A stretch of DNA of 64,000 nt from Formicarius rufipectus (Eukaryota > Chordata > Aves > Passeriformes > Formicariidae), in NCBI GenBank assembly GCA_013399695.1, contig VXAU01000188.1:63088-127087 (forward strand), given 5' to 3'. The notes beneath the pieces were generated by a model that was given only the letters and a program-made list of their open reading frames with translations, was not told the DNA's origin and made no database searches. This document shows positions 47,501-59,564 of the stretch, piece by piece. Within the stretch, counting starts at the first letter, position 1; every line of letters begins with the position of its first letter. Both the position numbers and the translations under genes were made by a program.

Positions 47501-48967
47501 AACAACTCTACCTAGACAAACTACCTAGAAAAGATAAAGGTATAATTATAAAAAAATAATGTCTGATTTTTTTTACCTTAATGCTATCATAAAAAAAATA
47601 AATAATTTGGCACTGCATTATTAAAAGTTGGAAGAATTTTATCTTTTTATTAAAATGGAAATCATTCATCAACTATCTTTTAAAACTCCCGAAACTATTA
47701 TATGAACTACTTGCACTGCACCTTTCCTGTTTTCCCTTTTTTTCTTGCCAGAACAGAATAAAAAATAATAATACTGTGGCTTTCAAAACATTAAACCTGA
47801 AAAATCCTCATAATTTTGCTTTCTGTCACCTCCCCACAACTGCCTGGAGCAATTTGGTATGAGAAAAAAACAGAATGGACCCCGCTTCCTTTATCTTGGA
47901 AATTACAGCAATACAGGACCAGAAAAAGTATGAAACTATTCTAAATTGTATTTAAGTTGGATGATCAGATTTTTACCCTTCTTGTCTCTTAATTTTCCCT
48001 TCCTCAGGTATATTTGCAAGAGCTTTTTTCAAAGCCTAGACAGAGAGTATATAATATTTAATTCCAGTATCTATAATATTTTTTTTTTAAATTTTATTAT
48101 GCATTATAATCTGTTATATGTGCAGCATGAAAGTCTTTTAGGATATATTTCCCCCCTCCTGAAGTTACATGTTACCTCTCTTAACCTTGGTAAAGTTATA
48201 TGTGTGTGTCTCAGAGCAAATCAGAATATCTGACTTTGGAAGCTCTGTAATTAGAAAATTACAGTATTTTTAAAACCCAGAGGCACCATAATTAATTACT
48301 ATTCTGTATATGTTTGAAAGTTTTGTTAATTTTTTCATTAAAAGTGAAAAAAGGCATGTTTTTTATCACTTCAAAGCATTATGAAAGTACCTTAACTATT
48401 AAAATAATTAGTAATCTTACCCAGGAATGGCAAATTTTTCTAGGGCAAATATATTTTGTGCAGAATTATGATAAGAGTAATGGTGCACCTTGTATATTTC
48501 AGTGCATATGGAGGGGCAGGGGCAAGACATTAGAAATGAGGTATTTTTCACATAGAAGATCAGTAATATTTTGCAGTACTTGCTTATACGGAAATAATAT
48601 TTCCATAGCAATTGCTAATTAGGTTAATAATTCATTTATTACATCTGGACTTTGATATTTTGCTGCATTTTTTATTAGACTGTAATTTTCACACATTTGT
48701 AGGAAAGTCTTATAAATCTGAATTGTACTGCAATGAGAGGCAAGGAGAGAATTAAATGAATGTCAGAGAATAGGCTTCCCACTCTTTTCTATATCGAGTT
48801 ATTCAATTCTAATTGCTTTCATTAACAAGACAAGATTTCACTGAATGGAACAAGTAAGAGACTGATGAAGACAGATTATCAGAAAACTTATGTATCTTGA
48901 CAATTGCCTTTGTGAACAGGTTGTTTCACACTAACCTGTCAATTCTGTGCTGGACAATTATTTAAAT
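44589..48967. other. Gene-free unique sequence
   Basis: AT-rich sequence with no recognised coding sequence, RNA gene or interspersed repeat. An A-rich homopolymer is at about 45955-45968. Open frames at 47946-48233 and 48314-48622 have no recognisable product. The stretch 48640-48850 has TAAT-rich motifs but nothing decisive. Confidence 0.5.
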
Positions 48968-49094
48968 TAAAAACAAACAAACAAACAAACAAAAAAACCA
49001 AACAACAAAAACCAACCTACCAACCAACCAAAAAAACCCACAAAAAACCCAAACAAACAAACAAACAAACAAAACAACAAAAAAAAAAAAAAAA

Positions 49095-49135
<41 letters not shown>

Positions 49136-49162
49136 AAAAAACAAAAAAACAAACCACAAAAA
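48968..49162 (+). repeat. AC-rich tract containing a 39-base A run
   Basis: (AAAC)n, then AACC units, then (AAAC)n again, and a long A block with an uninterrupted A39 at 49096-49134. Almost no G or T for 195 bp. Open frames on the minus strand made of Phe/Leu/Val are artefacts. Confidence 0.95.
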
Positions 49163-50010
49163 GACATAAAACAGATTTCGTGAATGAGCTAAAAACATTA
49201 AAGAGCCAGACATCTGTCTCCATAATATTTTACATAGTGCTTTAGAGCTGGGGAGAACTGTAGCATCTTGCCACACCTACTGACAGAGTAGCTGAAAGGA
49301 CAGAATAAGATAATTCATAAATTATCACTAGTGCTTATGTCCAGTACAAGATTCACTAAGGAGAAGTGTATTGCTTATGCTATTTTTGTAGATTATGTGT
49401 CAAGGCTTTCTGATTATATTGCAAGCAGTTTAGAGTGATGCATGATACATCATGAAAAGAAATAAAACTGTCAGACCAGTTGCTTCTATGTCTTTTTGAC
49501 CAATATCGGAGATCGAGATTGAAAATACTGCTCCTCTAAATATAATCCATTTTTTATTTTGTTGTGCAATCAAATAAACACAGGCTTTGCTTCTTTGTCT
49601 CTCAAGACAGAAAATTGAGACATCAGAAATTTATATCAGAAGTCTTTTAGGTTTACACTGGCACTTTAATAATCGCCTCACTGCATCTTAATATGTCATC
49701 ACAAAGGGTGATTTTTCAGCTACTACACTCCTTACACTATTTTAATTTAGGTCTCCCTTTCACATGCTCTATACGTTCAACAGATTATCCAGCCTACAGC
49801 TCCACTCTGCAGGATTATTAGAGTTGTTCTCCTTATTTGCCTGCACTTTATCTGCATCTCTTCTAATGCATGTTCAGGGGTTAATAATGAGAGTGGGGAT
49901 ATAACTGGTACTTAGTGAACTATGCAAATCTACTGTTAAGTTAGAGTAATAATAGAAGCAGAATACCCTTGCTTACCTACACATCAATTTTGATTTTGCA
50001 TTTCTAGGCA
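49163..50010. other. Gene-free unique sequence
   Basis: No recognised feature. Confidence 0.5.
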
Positions 50011-50115
50011 ATCATAAAGTCCCATAATAACCTGGGTTGAAAGTAACACTAAAGACCATCTAGATCCAGCCCCCCTGCCATGGGCAGAGACACTTTTCAA
50101 TAGACCAGCTTCCAG
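50011..50115 (-). mobile_element. Degraded CR1-type 3' fragment, reverse orientation
   Basis: On the plus strand it reads atcataaagtcccataataa, cctgggttgaaagtaac, accatctagatccagccccc and ctgccatgggcagagacac. This is the diverged reverse complement of the CR1 3' end also seen at 38779. Truncated to about 105 bp. Confidence 0.78.
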
Positions 50116-53100
50116 TTTTAAATATCCAATAAAAAAAAGTGAATATATGATAATTAATTTCAATTAAATACTAGAAAATTTATGTGAAGCCTCCAATAAG
50201 GGATATAATTTTCTTCACTCATCCACAAACACTATTCCCAGGTCATCTCATACAAGAAATAGTGTCGAACTGCAAGCACAGGTGGACACCATACACTTTC
50301 TTGAAAGGCTGTACAGGCTGCATTGGTCGTGCTGGAAACTATACTGTATGAACTCAAAAGTTCAAAAAACACATATCTGTCTTTCTCATGGACATCAACA
50401 CCGCTCATTGTGTGGTGGGAGCTTGCAAGTGCCAAGATTTAGGGCTGCTTTTCTCAAAGAAATTGCAGGCTTCTGCAGACACATTTCATACAGGTTAAGA
50501 CTCCAGCAAGACTTCAAAAATAAGTGTTGAGATAGAGAGATAAAACAATCCTAGAGAGAAAGGGTAAAACCTGTTGGTTAAATGTCCTATTCTTCAAATA
50601 CATCCCAAATGTAAGAAACACCTCTCAGAAAAATGATGTGTGCATTACTGAAAAAATGTTTTATATAAACACATTTATTTTTCCTTATGCAGAGACATTT
50701 TATCAGAGGATTCTCAACTGACCCTAATCTGTTCTAGTCTCCACTCACCTGTGTGAAGAACAGTTCAGGGAAAAACAGTAGGTAATGGAAGAAAAGCTTG
50801 TCAGTTAATGAGCTTAACTTCTGAAACTATGTGACATGACCTCTTTGCAAATAATTTAGAGTAAGATTTAAGAACTTTTTTCAAGGCAAGACATGAAAAA
50901 GAACAATTACACATAATTATTGAAATTGCATCTAATATTAATTTCAGTTGGGAGTACAAATAGAGCAAGTCTTATTTCATAAAAGGCTGCAGGGCAACAC
51001 AGTGGGATATGCAGAAAACCATGTAGGGAAAGCAGAGTTTATATGTTTGCTGTTTTAATTTCTGAGCAATAATAACATTACAATATTTCTTTTGTAGAAA
51101 AGATGAACTGGAATGGATATTAGAACAGCCTGTTGACCCCAAATCTCATAAGGAAAAAAAAAAAAAAAAAAAGTTATATTTTTTCCTTTACTATGTATCT
51201 CTCTTACATGCTGTTTTTGGTTAGAGAGATACACATCTTGTAAGTTTAAAGGTTTTAGAAAGAGCCAAACAATATCCTCAGGTGATTCTAAAGGATACAT
51301 AGCGGCTCAATCAACAGTATTTTTCTTCTAGCATATTGAGTAAATAGAAAAATTTATCCAAATAGGCAGAAAGATACAAGCTCTTCTTCAGAGAAGGAAG
51401 TTTTTTCTTAACAAGGGAAATAAAGAAACTTTTCAAGCACTTACTACTTTAGCTCCTCTCTGAAGGATATTGGTTTACCAGAAATTTTACCCACAAGGTA
51501 TTTTTAATGAGCTAGCAAAAAAATTTTTGTGCAAGAGAAGTTTAATACAAAGGTAATTTGTCTTAGTAATTTACATCTGTTTTCTATATACTAAGACTGA
51601 ATTCACTTAAATATTTATTTGGCCTTTATGTTTCCTTTTAGCTAGAAATAAAGTGGGTTACATTTATCTGAAATGAAACTTTACTCAAAATCTGGATATA
51701 AATTGTATGTAAATTTCTTGTTTTAATGTCTATTCACAAATGGTTCTCCAACGTAAACAGTGTGAGGGAACATATAAAAATAAATTATAAAAAATAGTAA
51801 TAATAATAAAATTATTCTGGAGACAGAATGAGACAAACTGCAGTAGGAAAACTAGCCCAGAAGACATTTCTGGCTCCCAAGACACTGTTTAGCTGATTCT
51901 CAAAGAAAACACTTAAATTTTTAATATTAATGCAGATGCAGAAAAGGGACCATCTGGAAGAAAAGCAGTAAGTTTATCAACCCTTGTTCGCAACAGCTCT
52001 TTATCATGTGCCATATGGAAACAATTATTCCAGCTTCATACAGTGAAACAGCTGATACTTCAGTCACTTTACCTTCTATAAAATAGAAGTGTTTTAACAA
52101 TCAGAATGTTCTGTGTGTCCGGTAGTTCATATGTACTTCAGTGAGAGGTCAAATGGGAATGTGTCATGTATTACACCTAAAGAAGGAACTGAAATCCAAG
52201 CCATTCAAAACTATTATGTAGCATGGTCTTGTAAACATTCTTTTTTTTTTTCCCTTACACAAGTGTCATAAACTTTTAATTTTGTATTTGTTTTGAGCTA
52301 TCCCTTGAAGCACACAACTATGAAAGTAAAAGTATCGCAATTACTTGGTGTACTTCAGTTTAAAAAAGCTGCATTTCATGAGTACACAGAAGCATTTTTT
52401 GTGGGAAAAAAAAAGTAAATAAATGTAGATTATTCAATAACTATTCAATACTATTATTTACTAGTTATATTAAACAAGCTTTCAACCTTGTAGCAGTGGA
52501 AGATATTTTTGAACCATTATTTATCAAAATAAAATAAATTTAAGAAAAATTAACAAAGTCTAAAAATTAAGGAAAAAAATCACAGTGATACACTAGGCCT
52601 TATGAATACTCATGATAATTCCTCTGACTAAAATAAAACAAAAACCACACAGATAAATTGCTATTCCTGTTAATATGTCTAAACATGTTTTGAATTTATG
52701 CTATAGCCCCATTCAGTTTCAAGTTTGCCCAAGTGAAACTTGAAATTTTGCAGCCTGAAGAGAAAATAATGATTTTCCACGCAAACACATTGTGAAATTT
52801 TCAAAGTTAAAGTATTAGTTTTGCTTTAACCTTCATTTTGTGCTTTGAAATTTAAAAGACAAAAAGTAATTTGTCTTTAAAATTTAACAACCCATAAACA
52901 TGAATGGCCTAATGTTTACCACGATAAGAGGAAAAGTCTTTGTTTCAGTTTTCAACAGAACTTGCAATTAAAGTCAATCAGCAGGATTAGTTTTGCATTC
53001 AATATTATCTTAGGAAACTAATAAAGTTCAATTAACTATTCCAAATAAAACTGGTGACATCACTGAGGATAATCAAGATACATGGTTTAATAAAGAGCAA

Positions 53101-54054
53101 ACAGTAGTTTTGCTTGAAAAAGCATATTGTTTTAATTGTTTATCCTCTGGACTTTTTCAAATTTAGAAAATTTGGATGTCATAAAAATTAGAAATAAAAT
53201 TAATCTTTATATACTGGATTCTTAAGTAATTTCTGTTGTTAAGAGAAACAATCATAGAGAGGACATCTAATTCTTTATTTTTGGTCTCATGAAGTCCTCA
53301 GCATTTCATTTGAGCAGCAAGCAGCTGAAAATACTACTAAGATTCTACAATCTAACACATGTTATAAAGTAACTACAACTGGAGGGTATTTGATATTGGG
53401 CACAATATTTGAAACTACTTAAAACTGCAGGAAAAAAGGGATTATATGCAAGTAGATTATGTATTCTAGAGTAAAGAGTAACAGGGAGTGTGAGAACATA
53501 GTCGGAGGTAAATGGAGGACTAGCATTATTTGCTAGGACTAGCACATCCATAGATATGTTAAGAATTTCCCATTTGCCAATAATTATCATGAAGAATGAA
53601 ATAAAATGAACCTAGTGTTGATCACTGACATACTCCAATTATGTAATAAAAATACCTCATCTGCTTTTGCTTCTTTTCCTACCTACTGTAAAGTCTTGAC
53701 TAAACTTACTTCAATCACCAGGTCTAAGACTATGACTATTTCATCACTCTTGCAACTCTCCAACCCCAATGCATTCATATAGAGAATTAATAACATGTAG
53801 AAATGGCTTTCAGCATTAATGCAAAGTTGTTTCCCTGGACAAGCCTGCAGGTGTCTCCCCCTGAGAGAAGAGCCCTTCAGATTTAAATCCAATGCAGATG
53901 GAAGACCATAATTCTACTCTTATTTTGACTCACAGACTCTAAACTGCAGATCTCTACTAGGTCATAGTTTTCTCAGGCATGAGAAGCCCTTTATGTTGTA
54001 TTTAATACTTGCATTTACTTTAAGGTATAGTTAGTGCTTTTGTGATCATTAGAA
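50116..54054. other. Gene-free unique sequence
   Basis: AT-rich sequence with no recognised gene. An A19-type run near 51156-51172 and a T11 run near 52241-52251 are the only clear repeats. Open frames at 50232-50530 (both strands) and 53345-53590 (minus) have no recognisable product. Confidence 0.5.
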
Positions 54055-55666
54055 AGGATTATGGACCAAGGGGAGTCTCAGTGTCCTGAGCTGGAGGACC
54101 ATGACTGTGAGAATGATCAGCTCCCAGTCAACCCTGAAACTGTGCAGGATCTGCTGCTCCAACTGGATCCCTACCAATCTATGGGGCCTTATGGGATTAA
54201 CCTCTCTCAATGATTTTGGAGAGGTTTTGTGAATCCGAAGAGGTCCCAGCTCACTAGAAGGTGGCAAACATTGTCTCTATTCACAAGAATGGCAAGAAGG
54301 AGTACTCTAGAAACTACAGGTCTGTCAGTGCCTGGTAAATTTATGGAGAAAATTATTCTGGGAGGTATTGAAAAACACCTAAAAGACTACATAGTCATTG
54401 GACACAGCCAGCACATCTTCATGATGTCCTGCTTATCGAATCTGATTTCCTTTCATCACAAAGTAACCCACCTAACTGATCAAGGGAAGACTGCTAATGT
54501 AATCTTTTTGTATTTCAGTAAAGCTTTCAGTACTGTCTCTCAGAATCCTTCTGGACACAATGCCCAGCACACAGCTGGATAAACACATCATGTGGTAGGT
54601 GAGCAATTTGGTTCACTGGTTGAGCATGGAGAGTAACAATGAATGGGTCACATCAGACTGGTGACCTGTCACTAGTGGGGGTCTGCAAGATTTCGTCTTA
54701 GGCCCTGTGGTCTTCAACATCTTCATAAATGACGTGGATGACAAGAGTCAAAGGGACACTAAGCAAGTTTGAAGACAACATAAAACTGGGAGGAGATGTT
54801 GACTCCCTCAAAGGCAGGGAGGCCCTGCAGAGTGACCTCAACAAATCAGAGAGGTAGGCAATCACCAACCATATGAAATTCAACAGTGGAAAATGCCAAA
54901 TTCTGCACCTGGGATGGAGCATCCCTGGATGTGTGTACAGACTGGGGAATGAGATGATGAAAAAAAGTGCCACAGAAAGGGACCTGGGGATCCTGGTTGA
55001 TGGTAAATTGAATACGAGTATTCAGTGCCCTGGCAGCCAGGAGGACCAACCCTGTCCTGGGGAGCATCAGACAAAGTGTCGTCCACTGGGAGAGGGAGGA
55101 GATTGTCCTGCTCTGCTCTGCACTGGTGTGGTCTCACCTTGAATATTGTGTGCAGTTTTGGGCACCACTATATAAGAAATGTATTAAGCTTTTAGAGAGC
55201 ATCCAAAGGAGAGTAATAGAGATGATGAAGAGTCTGGAGGGGAAGCCGTATGAGGAGTGGCTGAGGGCACTTGTTCTGTTCAGCCTGGAGCAGAGGAGAC
55301 TGAGGGAAGACCTCATTGCAGTTACAATCTCCTTGTGAGGGGAAGAAGAGGGGAAGGTACTGATCTCTTTTCTGTGGTGACCAGTGAACAGGACCTGAGG
55401 GAAAAGACTGAAGCTGTGTGAGGAGAGGTTTAGGTAACATATTAAAAGAAGTTCTTAACCCAGAGACTGATTGGGCACTGGAAGAGGTTCCCTGGGGAAG
55501 TGGTCACAGCACCAAGCCTGACAGAGTTCAAGAATTGTTTGGATGATACTCTTGGGCACATGGTGTGACTCCTGGAGATGGTCCTGTGCAAGGCTAAGAG
55601 TTGGACTTAATGATCTTTGTGGATCCCTTCCAACTTGGCATATTCTGTTATTTCATGATTCTGTGA
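54055..55666 (+). mobile_element. CR1 retrotransposon, longest copy, with decayed ORF2 reverse transcriptase
   Basis: About 1.6 kb. In order it shows the linker before the reverse transcriptase (LDPYQSMGPYGIN near 54163), the fingers/palm block (NYR-like to VPGK near 54310, YFSKAF near 54511), the GPVVFNIFIND block (about 54699), the region corresponding to the catalytic FADD (now FEDN, about 54762), the KCQILHLG block (about 54891), the HLEYCVQFWAP block (about 55130), LEQRRLREDL (about 55288), the 3' UTR, and terminal ATTCTGTT/ATTCTGTGA repeats. The family function is target-primed reverse transcription by an endonuclease-reverse transcriptase. This copy lacks the endonuclease end, has several frameshifts and stops, a deletion after MGPYGIN, and has lost an essential aspartate, so it is dead. 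The ORF fragments at 54229-54582, 54873-55142 and 55126-55338 are its pieces. Confidence 0.95.
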
Positions 55667-56310
55667 ACATTTGAAACTGAGAAATTCAGGATCCAGGAGA
55701 TAATTGATAGATATAACGTGACTTTACACCTAGAGCTGAACTTAACTATGAAAGTCCAATTAACTAACTGCTTTCCACATCACTTTGTCTGCCAACTACA
55801 AAATTGCTTACTTGAACATTGTTTGGATCCAGAGAATGTTCAGGGAGGTTCTCGACTCCTAGTATCAAATTCCACCCTACAAGAGATTTGAGATTACTTA
55901 TTAACATGTATAATCCATGAGATAAATCACTGACTGGCTAACATTTTTGTACATGATTGAGATCTAGGAAAGACTGGTTTTACTTCACTTCTCAAAGCAG
56001 ATAAACTGCAATATGAATAAGCTATCTTTTTCAACTCCCTTCTAGTAGTACATAGCACAATATATTGTATTTCTTCCACTATTTAAAACTTGTGGTTTTG
56101 CCTATATAAATGTAACAACTCTAAAAGAAGGAACTTCTATCTATAAAATCAGAGTGGTGTTACTACAAACTACCTTCCCCTCTTCTTCCCCTCACAAGGG
56201 GAAAGCTTAGCCCTGCTTTCAATTTCACTACATGTCATGCAGTGAGCATACAAGATAACAACAAACCTGAAGCCTGATGTGTTTTCACAGATATATTGAT
56301 CATGAGTCAG
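55667..56310. other. Spacer between two CR1 copies
   Basis: About 640 bp of unique AT-rich sequence. The string cttcccctcacaagggg near 56180 resembles a reverse CR1 piece but is too short to call. Confidence 0.45.
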
Positions 56311-56553
56311 AGTCAGGGGAGGTTTAGGTTAGATATCAGGAAAAGGCTTTTCATCCAGAGGGTAGTTGGACACTGAAACAGGTTCCCCAGGGAAGTCGTC
56401 ACAGCACCAAGCCTGACAGAGTTCAAGAAGTGTTTGGACAACACTTTCAGGAACATGATGTAACTACTGGAGTGCCCTGTGCAGGGCCAGGAGTTGGACG
56501 CGATGATCCTGATGAATCCCTTCCAACTCAGCTTATTCTATGATTCTATGATA
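56311..56553 (+). mobile_element. CR1 retrotransposon 3' end fragment
   Basis: About 243 bp: gtcaggggaggtttaggtta, catccagagggtagttgg, caagcctgacagagttcaag, gagttggacgcgatgatcct and cccttccaactcagc, ending in two perfect ATTCTATG units. It retains the cleanest 3' terminal repeat in the window. Confidence 0.93.
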
Positions 56554-56978
56554 AAATCACATGTATCTGAGCATATTTTAAAATTGTAACTCCTGCAAAC
56601 ACATCGAAACAAACCTGGAAGGCTTCTCAGAGCACTACATAACATTTTTAATTTACATCACATTGTGTTTGTCCATAATAAAAGCTTTTCAGGGATTCAT
56701 TGCTAAATTATGCAATCCCCTGAGCCATAAGAGACTAATTATTTTTGTTTTGTAAATTAATGCTAGTTCTGCCAAATAGAAAAAAAAATTAGAAAGTTTC
56801 ATAAATACTGGCAAAGAAAAACTAGAATTAATTTTGCCTAGATTCATCTGTTACTACGTATCTTGCCATTAGGAAGGTTCTGAAGGAGGCAACAAAAGGG
56901 ATTAGAAAGAGAAGATAATAAATATTGACAGAATTACAGCCTATGATATACGTGTTTATTCTTTTTTTTTATTGGTAG
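56554..56978. other. Gene-free spacer
   Basis: About 425 bp of unique AT-rich sequence between a CR1 tail and an LTR. Nothing recognised. Confidence 0.45.
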
Positions 56979-57539
56979 AACTTGTCTAAGTTTAGAGGAA
57001 ATAAAGAAAGTTGTTGGAAGGGAAACCAAAGAAGGAGACAAACCTCCTTTGGACTCAACGGAAAATTTAATTAGGGTATGATAATAGCAAAGATAACAGT
57101 TCTTAACCATAATATATATCTATATATATCTGTGCAAGAGAAAACAAAGCAACCAGGACTAAATGACCAATTTGTGTGACAATTCCCTTTTGAAACTTCC
57201 CCCACCTCAGTCTCTGCTCCCATTGGGCGCAGTAATATTTACGGACAGCAGATTGTGATGTTGCTCCTCGGTCGGTGCTGAGTTGTCCCCAGGGGTGGGT
57301 GGAAAAGATTTTGGTGTGTCCCCTTTGAGATAGTCGCTGTAGAGTCAGTGCAAAGGTGCCACGCAGAAAAAGAGAAGAGAGTTGGGATCCTCTTCCCGTG
57401 AGCAAAACTCTCTCCTAGTCCGTGGTTGGAGAAAAGATGTCACTCCAAACTGGCGCCGCCAATGCTGGGAGCCCCTCTCATCCAGGCCATGCTGCTGGCC
57501 CTCTCAGAAAGTCTGACACAAAAGGCCCCGTTTAGCAAG

Positions 57540-57556
57540 TCTCTCTCTCTCTCTCT
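57540..57556 (+). repeat. (TC)n microsatellite in LTR
   Basis: Eight CT units at 57541-57556 (preceded by a T) within the 893 bp LTR. Confidence 0.9.
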
Positions 57557-57589
57557 TCCTCTGAAGCACCAGGAAACACCAAGAATCCA

Positions 57590-57615
57590 GGGATTGGGAA
57601 ATGGGAGGAAAAGGG
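57590..57615 (+). other. G-quadruplex motif in LTR
   Basis: Four GGG tracts at 57590, 57596, 57603 and 57613 with loops of 3, 4 and 7 nt. Confidence 0.7.
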
Positions 57616-57879
57616 AAAAAGACCGAACTTGTACTCAGAGGTTCCTTGAGAAGTCTCTCTCCCCAGCAGTCCTCTCCCTTCCCCCTGGCAAGCCGAAAAC
57701 CAAAAAATGCTCCTTTTCCCTCACCACACCCCAGTGAGTTACCATTGCTAAGCAACCCTTTTCATTCATGATCTACCCTTTGATACCTGCAGTGGGAGAA
57801 AGATCAGGGCCATTAACTCCTCGTTCATTGGTAGGGGAAAGAAAAATTCCAGCCGCTCCTAAGAAAACTATAACAAACT

Positions 57880-58492
57880 GTTCAAATTGTGATGAACCTT
57901 TTCTATAATTATTTTTGCTAAAGGTAGCATGCGTATTTCTTCTAACTAAAGGATTAAAAGACTAACACAGAAAATGAGGATTATTTTAAACTTTATGAAC
58001 TACTAAGCATTAATTAATAAAATGCCTTTCACAAGTTGCTTGGTGTCCTCCTGGGTTAAGCCATATGCAGGAATCAGTCATTGTGTAGGCAGCAAATCAC
58101 AGCACAATATAGTGTCTGGGTCTTGTCTGCTATGGTTATGGCTTTCAAAGCATGAATTACCTTTTTGTCTTAGTGATCCATAGAATTTTCAAGGTAAGAT
58201 ACAAAAGCAACAGCAAAACCTAGAACCCCATTTAGCTCCATGAAAAAAAGCCAAACTTTATCAAAAATCAGTTTTATTAAGTTTATCATCACAAGTGTTT
58301 ACTTACAGCATTAAAAATTGCTCTGTGCATATGCATATATTATATTTTTTTAACCTGGTAGTATAATCATTGAGGTCATAACAGTCACTGCCTTCATGCA
58401 GCATTCTCTACAGTGGCTCACACAAATCTGATTTTCAACTGATGTACTATCTAACCAGGAACAATGCAACTTTTCTATCATGCATTGGGTGA
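57880..58492. other. Gene-free spacer between two LTRs
   Basis: About 610 bp of unique AT-rich sequence. No primer-binding site or retroviral coding motif was seen, so the two flanking LTRs, which also differ in sequence, are not a provirus pair. Confidence 0.5.
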
Positions 58493-59009
58493 TGATAAAG
58501 GCTAACTCCCAGGGAGGGTTCGAGGAAGTGCTTGAGTCAAGGTAGGGTGAAGCAGGAGTAGCTTTTATTGAAAGGGGAGCCCCTCTTTTATAGAGGAGCT
58601 ATGGAAGATTCAAGATAAAGGGGTGGAGTTTAACAAACAAGGGAAAAGGTAGGCGGATATCATACAAACTTGGACATAAGGAGGAGGATACGAAACCATA
58701 TAGAGAAAACAGGGGTGGAACATCTACAAACATGGAAACTACTGCACTGCAGCAAACAACAGCCAATCAGGAATTAGGAATAAAATCTACAACAATATGA
58801 GGGAATAATACTTTAAAAACTGATTTTTAAAACCATTAACTGAATAGACGAACAATTCTGCATGTAATATTAAAGTCTCTGGTTTGAATTCTTCTCCTTC
58901 ACGGTATTCTTGAACTGTAGACTCGTTTCCATCTTTCAAAGTCCTCTCGCCGCAATTCACAACCCCGGACACTTTTCTTTTCAAGGACATCTTCCCCAAT
59001 AATGTAACA
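58493..59009 (-). mobile_element. Solo LTR of an endogenous retrovirus-like element, reverse orientation
   Basis: About 517 bp. On the minus strand it starts TGTTACATTATTGGGG (59009 downward). It has an ATTGG-type box (58762, inside cagccaatcagg), a TATA box CTATAAAAGAGG at about 58583-58594 and AATAAAAG at 58562-58569, and ends in a GC-richer segment near 58493 with CTTTATCA. The polyadenylation signal sits about 20 bp after TATA, as in the 28 kb LTR. No convincing target duplication was found, so the ends may be off by a few bases. A 70-codon minus-strand frame (58787-58999) lies in the U3; it has no recognised function. Confidence 0.7.
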
Positions 59010-59091
59010 CAGTGCAGGAAGACTAGTGGGAATATGACTGAAACTCAGACTTCCTCTTCTGTTTTGCTCCATTTACATCTGGAAAGCTCTT

Positions 59092-59204
59092 ATAGAATTG
59101 TAGAATGGTGTGGGTAGGAAGGTACCTTTAAAGATCATCTATTCCAACCACCCTGCAATGATCAGGAGCGTCTTCAATTAGATCAGGTTGCCTGACCTTG
59201 AATG
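59092..59204 (-). mobile_element. CR1 retrotransposon 3' end fragment, reverse orientation
   Basis: About 113 bp: atagaattgtagaatggtgt, gggtaggaaggtaccttt, aagatcatctattccaacca and cctgaccttgaatg. It is the reverse complement of a CR1 3' end, of the same subgroup style as 38779. Confidence 0.85.
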
Positions 59205-59564
59205 TTTATCCTATCTTTATGTAAATAAAAGGCAGGAACAGAAAAAGTACAGCCATCTTCAGTATGGTCATTGCATCTAGATCTCTGTCACATCAGCAAT
59301 ACTGACAGCTCGTCAATGAAGTACAGCAAATGAAGTTGTCATTGTTGGCATCTTACATCAACTTCAGTGAAGAAACTGACCACAATTCATTTTCCCTGTG
59401 TTTTTACTCCATTCTTTATCTCTTTTATTCTGCACTTACCTGCAATCCAGAAATTGAAATATCCATGTACATTTAACTGGAAGGAAAATACCAACTCTCG
59501 TCATAAAATACTGTCAACATTCCTATCACTTTTCACCGGTTCTGGCTTCCTCATTCATTTGGAG
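59205..59564. other. Gene-free unique sequence
   Basis: No recognised feature. Confidence 0.45.

Larger units (their letters stand above)
56979..57879 (-). mobile_element. Solo LTR of an endogenous retrovirus-like element with 4 bp target duplication
   Basis: The LTR proper is 56983-57875 (893 bp). The ends are TGTCTAAGTT and AACTATAACA, TG...CA with inverted termini matching at 7 of 10 positions. AACT flanks both sides (56979-56982 and 57876-57879). Four-base duplications are typical of gammaretrovirus-like (class I) elements, so that class is inferred. The minus orientation is a weak call from a CCAAT box read on that strand at about 57227, an AT-alternating TATA-like stretch at 57112-57130 and ATTAAA near 57068. 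The element is far more GC-rich than its flanks. No adjoining gag, pol or env was recognised. Open frames within it are incidental. Confidence 0.75.

Noticed and set aside
48962..49276. Minus-strand frames of poly-Phe/Leu/Val
   Set aside because: They are composed of the complement of the A-rich tract.
42415..49430. Shared 16-mer tatattgcaagcagtt at 42415 and 49415
   Set aside because: One 16 bp match is about what chance gives among all pairs in an AT-rich 64 kb window, and the flanks differ.
54229..54582. 117-codon open frame as a host gene
   Set aside because: It is a fragment of the CR1 reverse transcriptase within a clearly truncated, frameshifted copy.
56983..59009. LTR at 56983 and LTR at 58493 as the two ends of one provirus
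   Set aside because: They differ in length and sequence and the 610 bp between them has no retroviral features.
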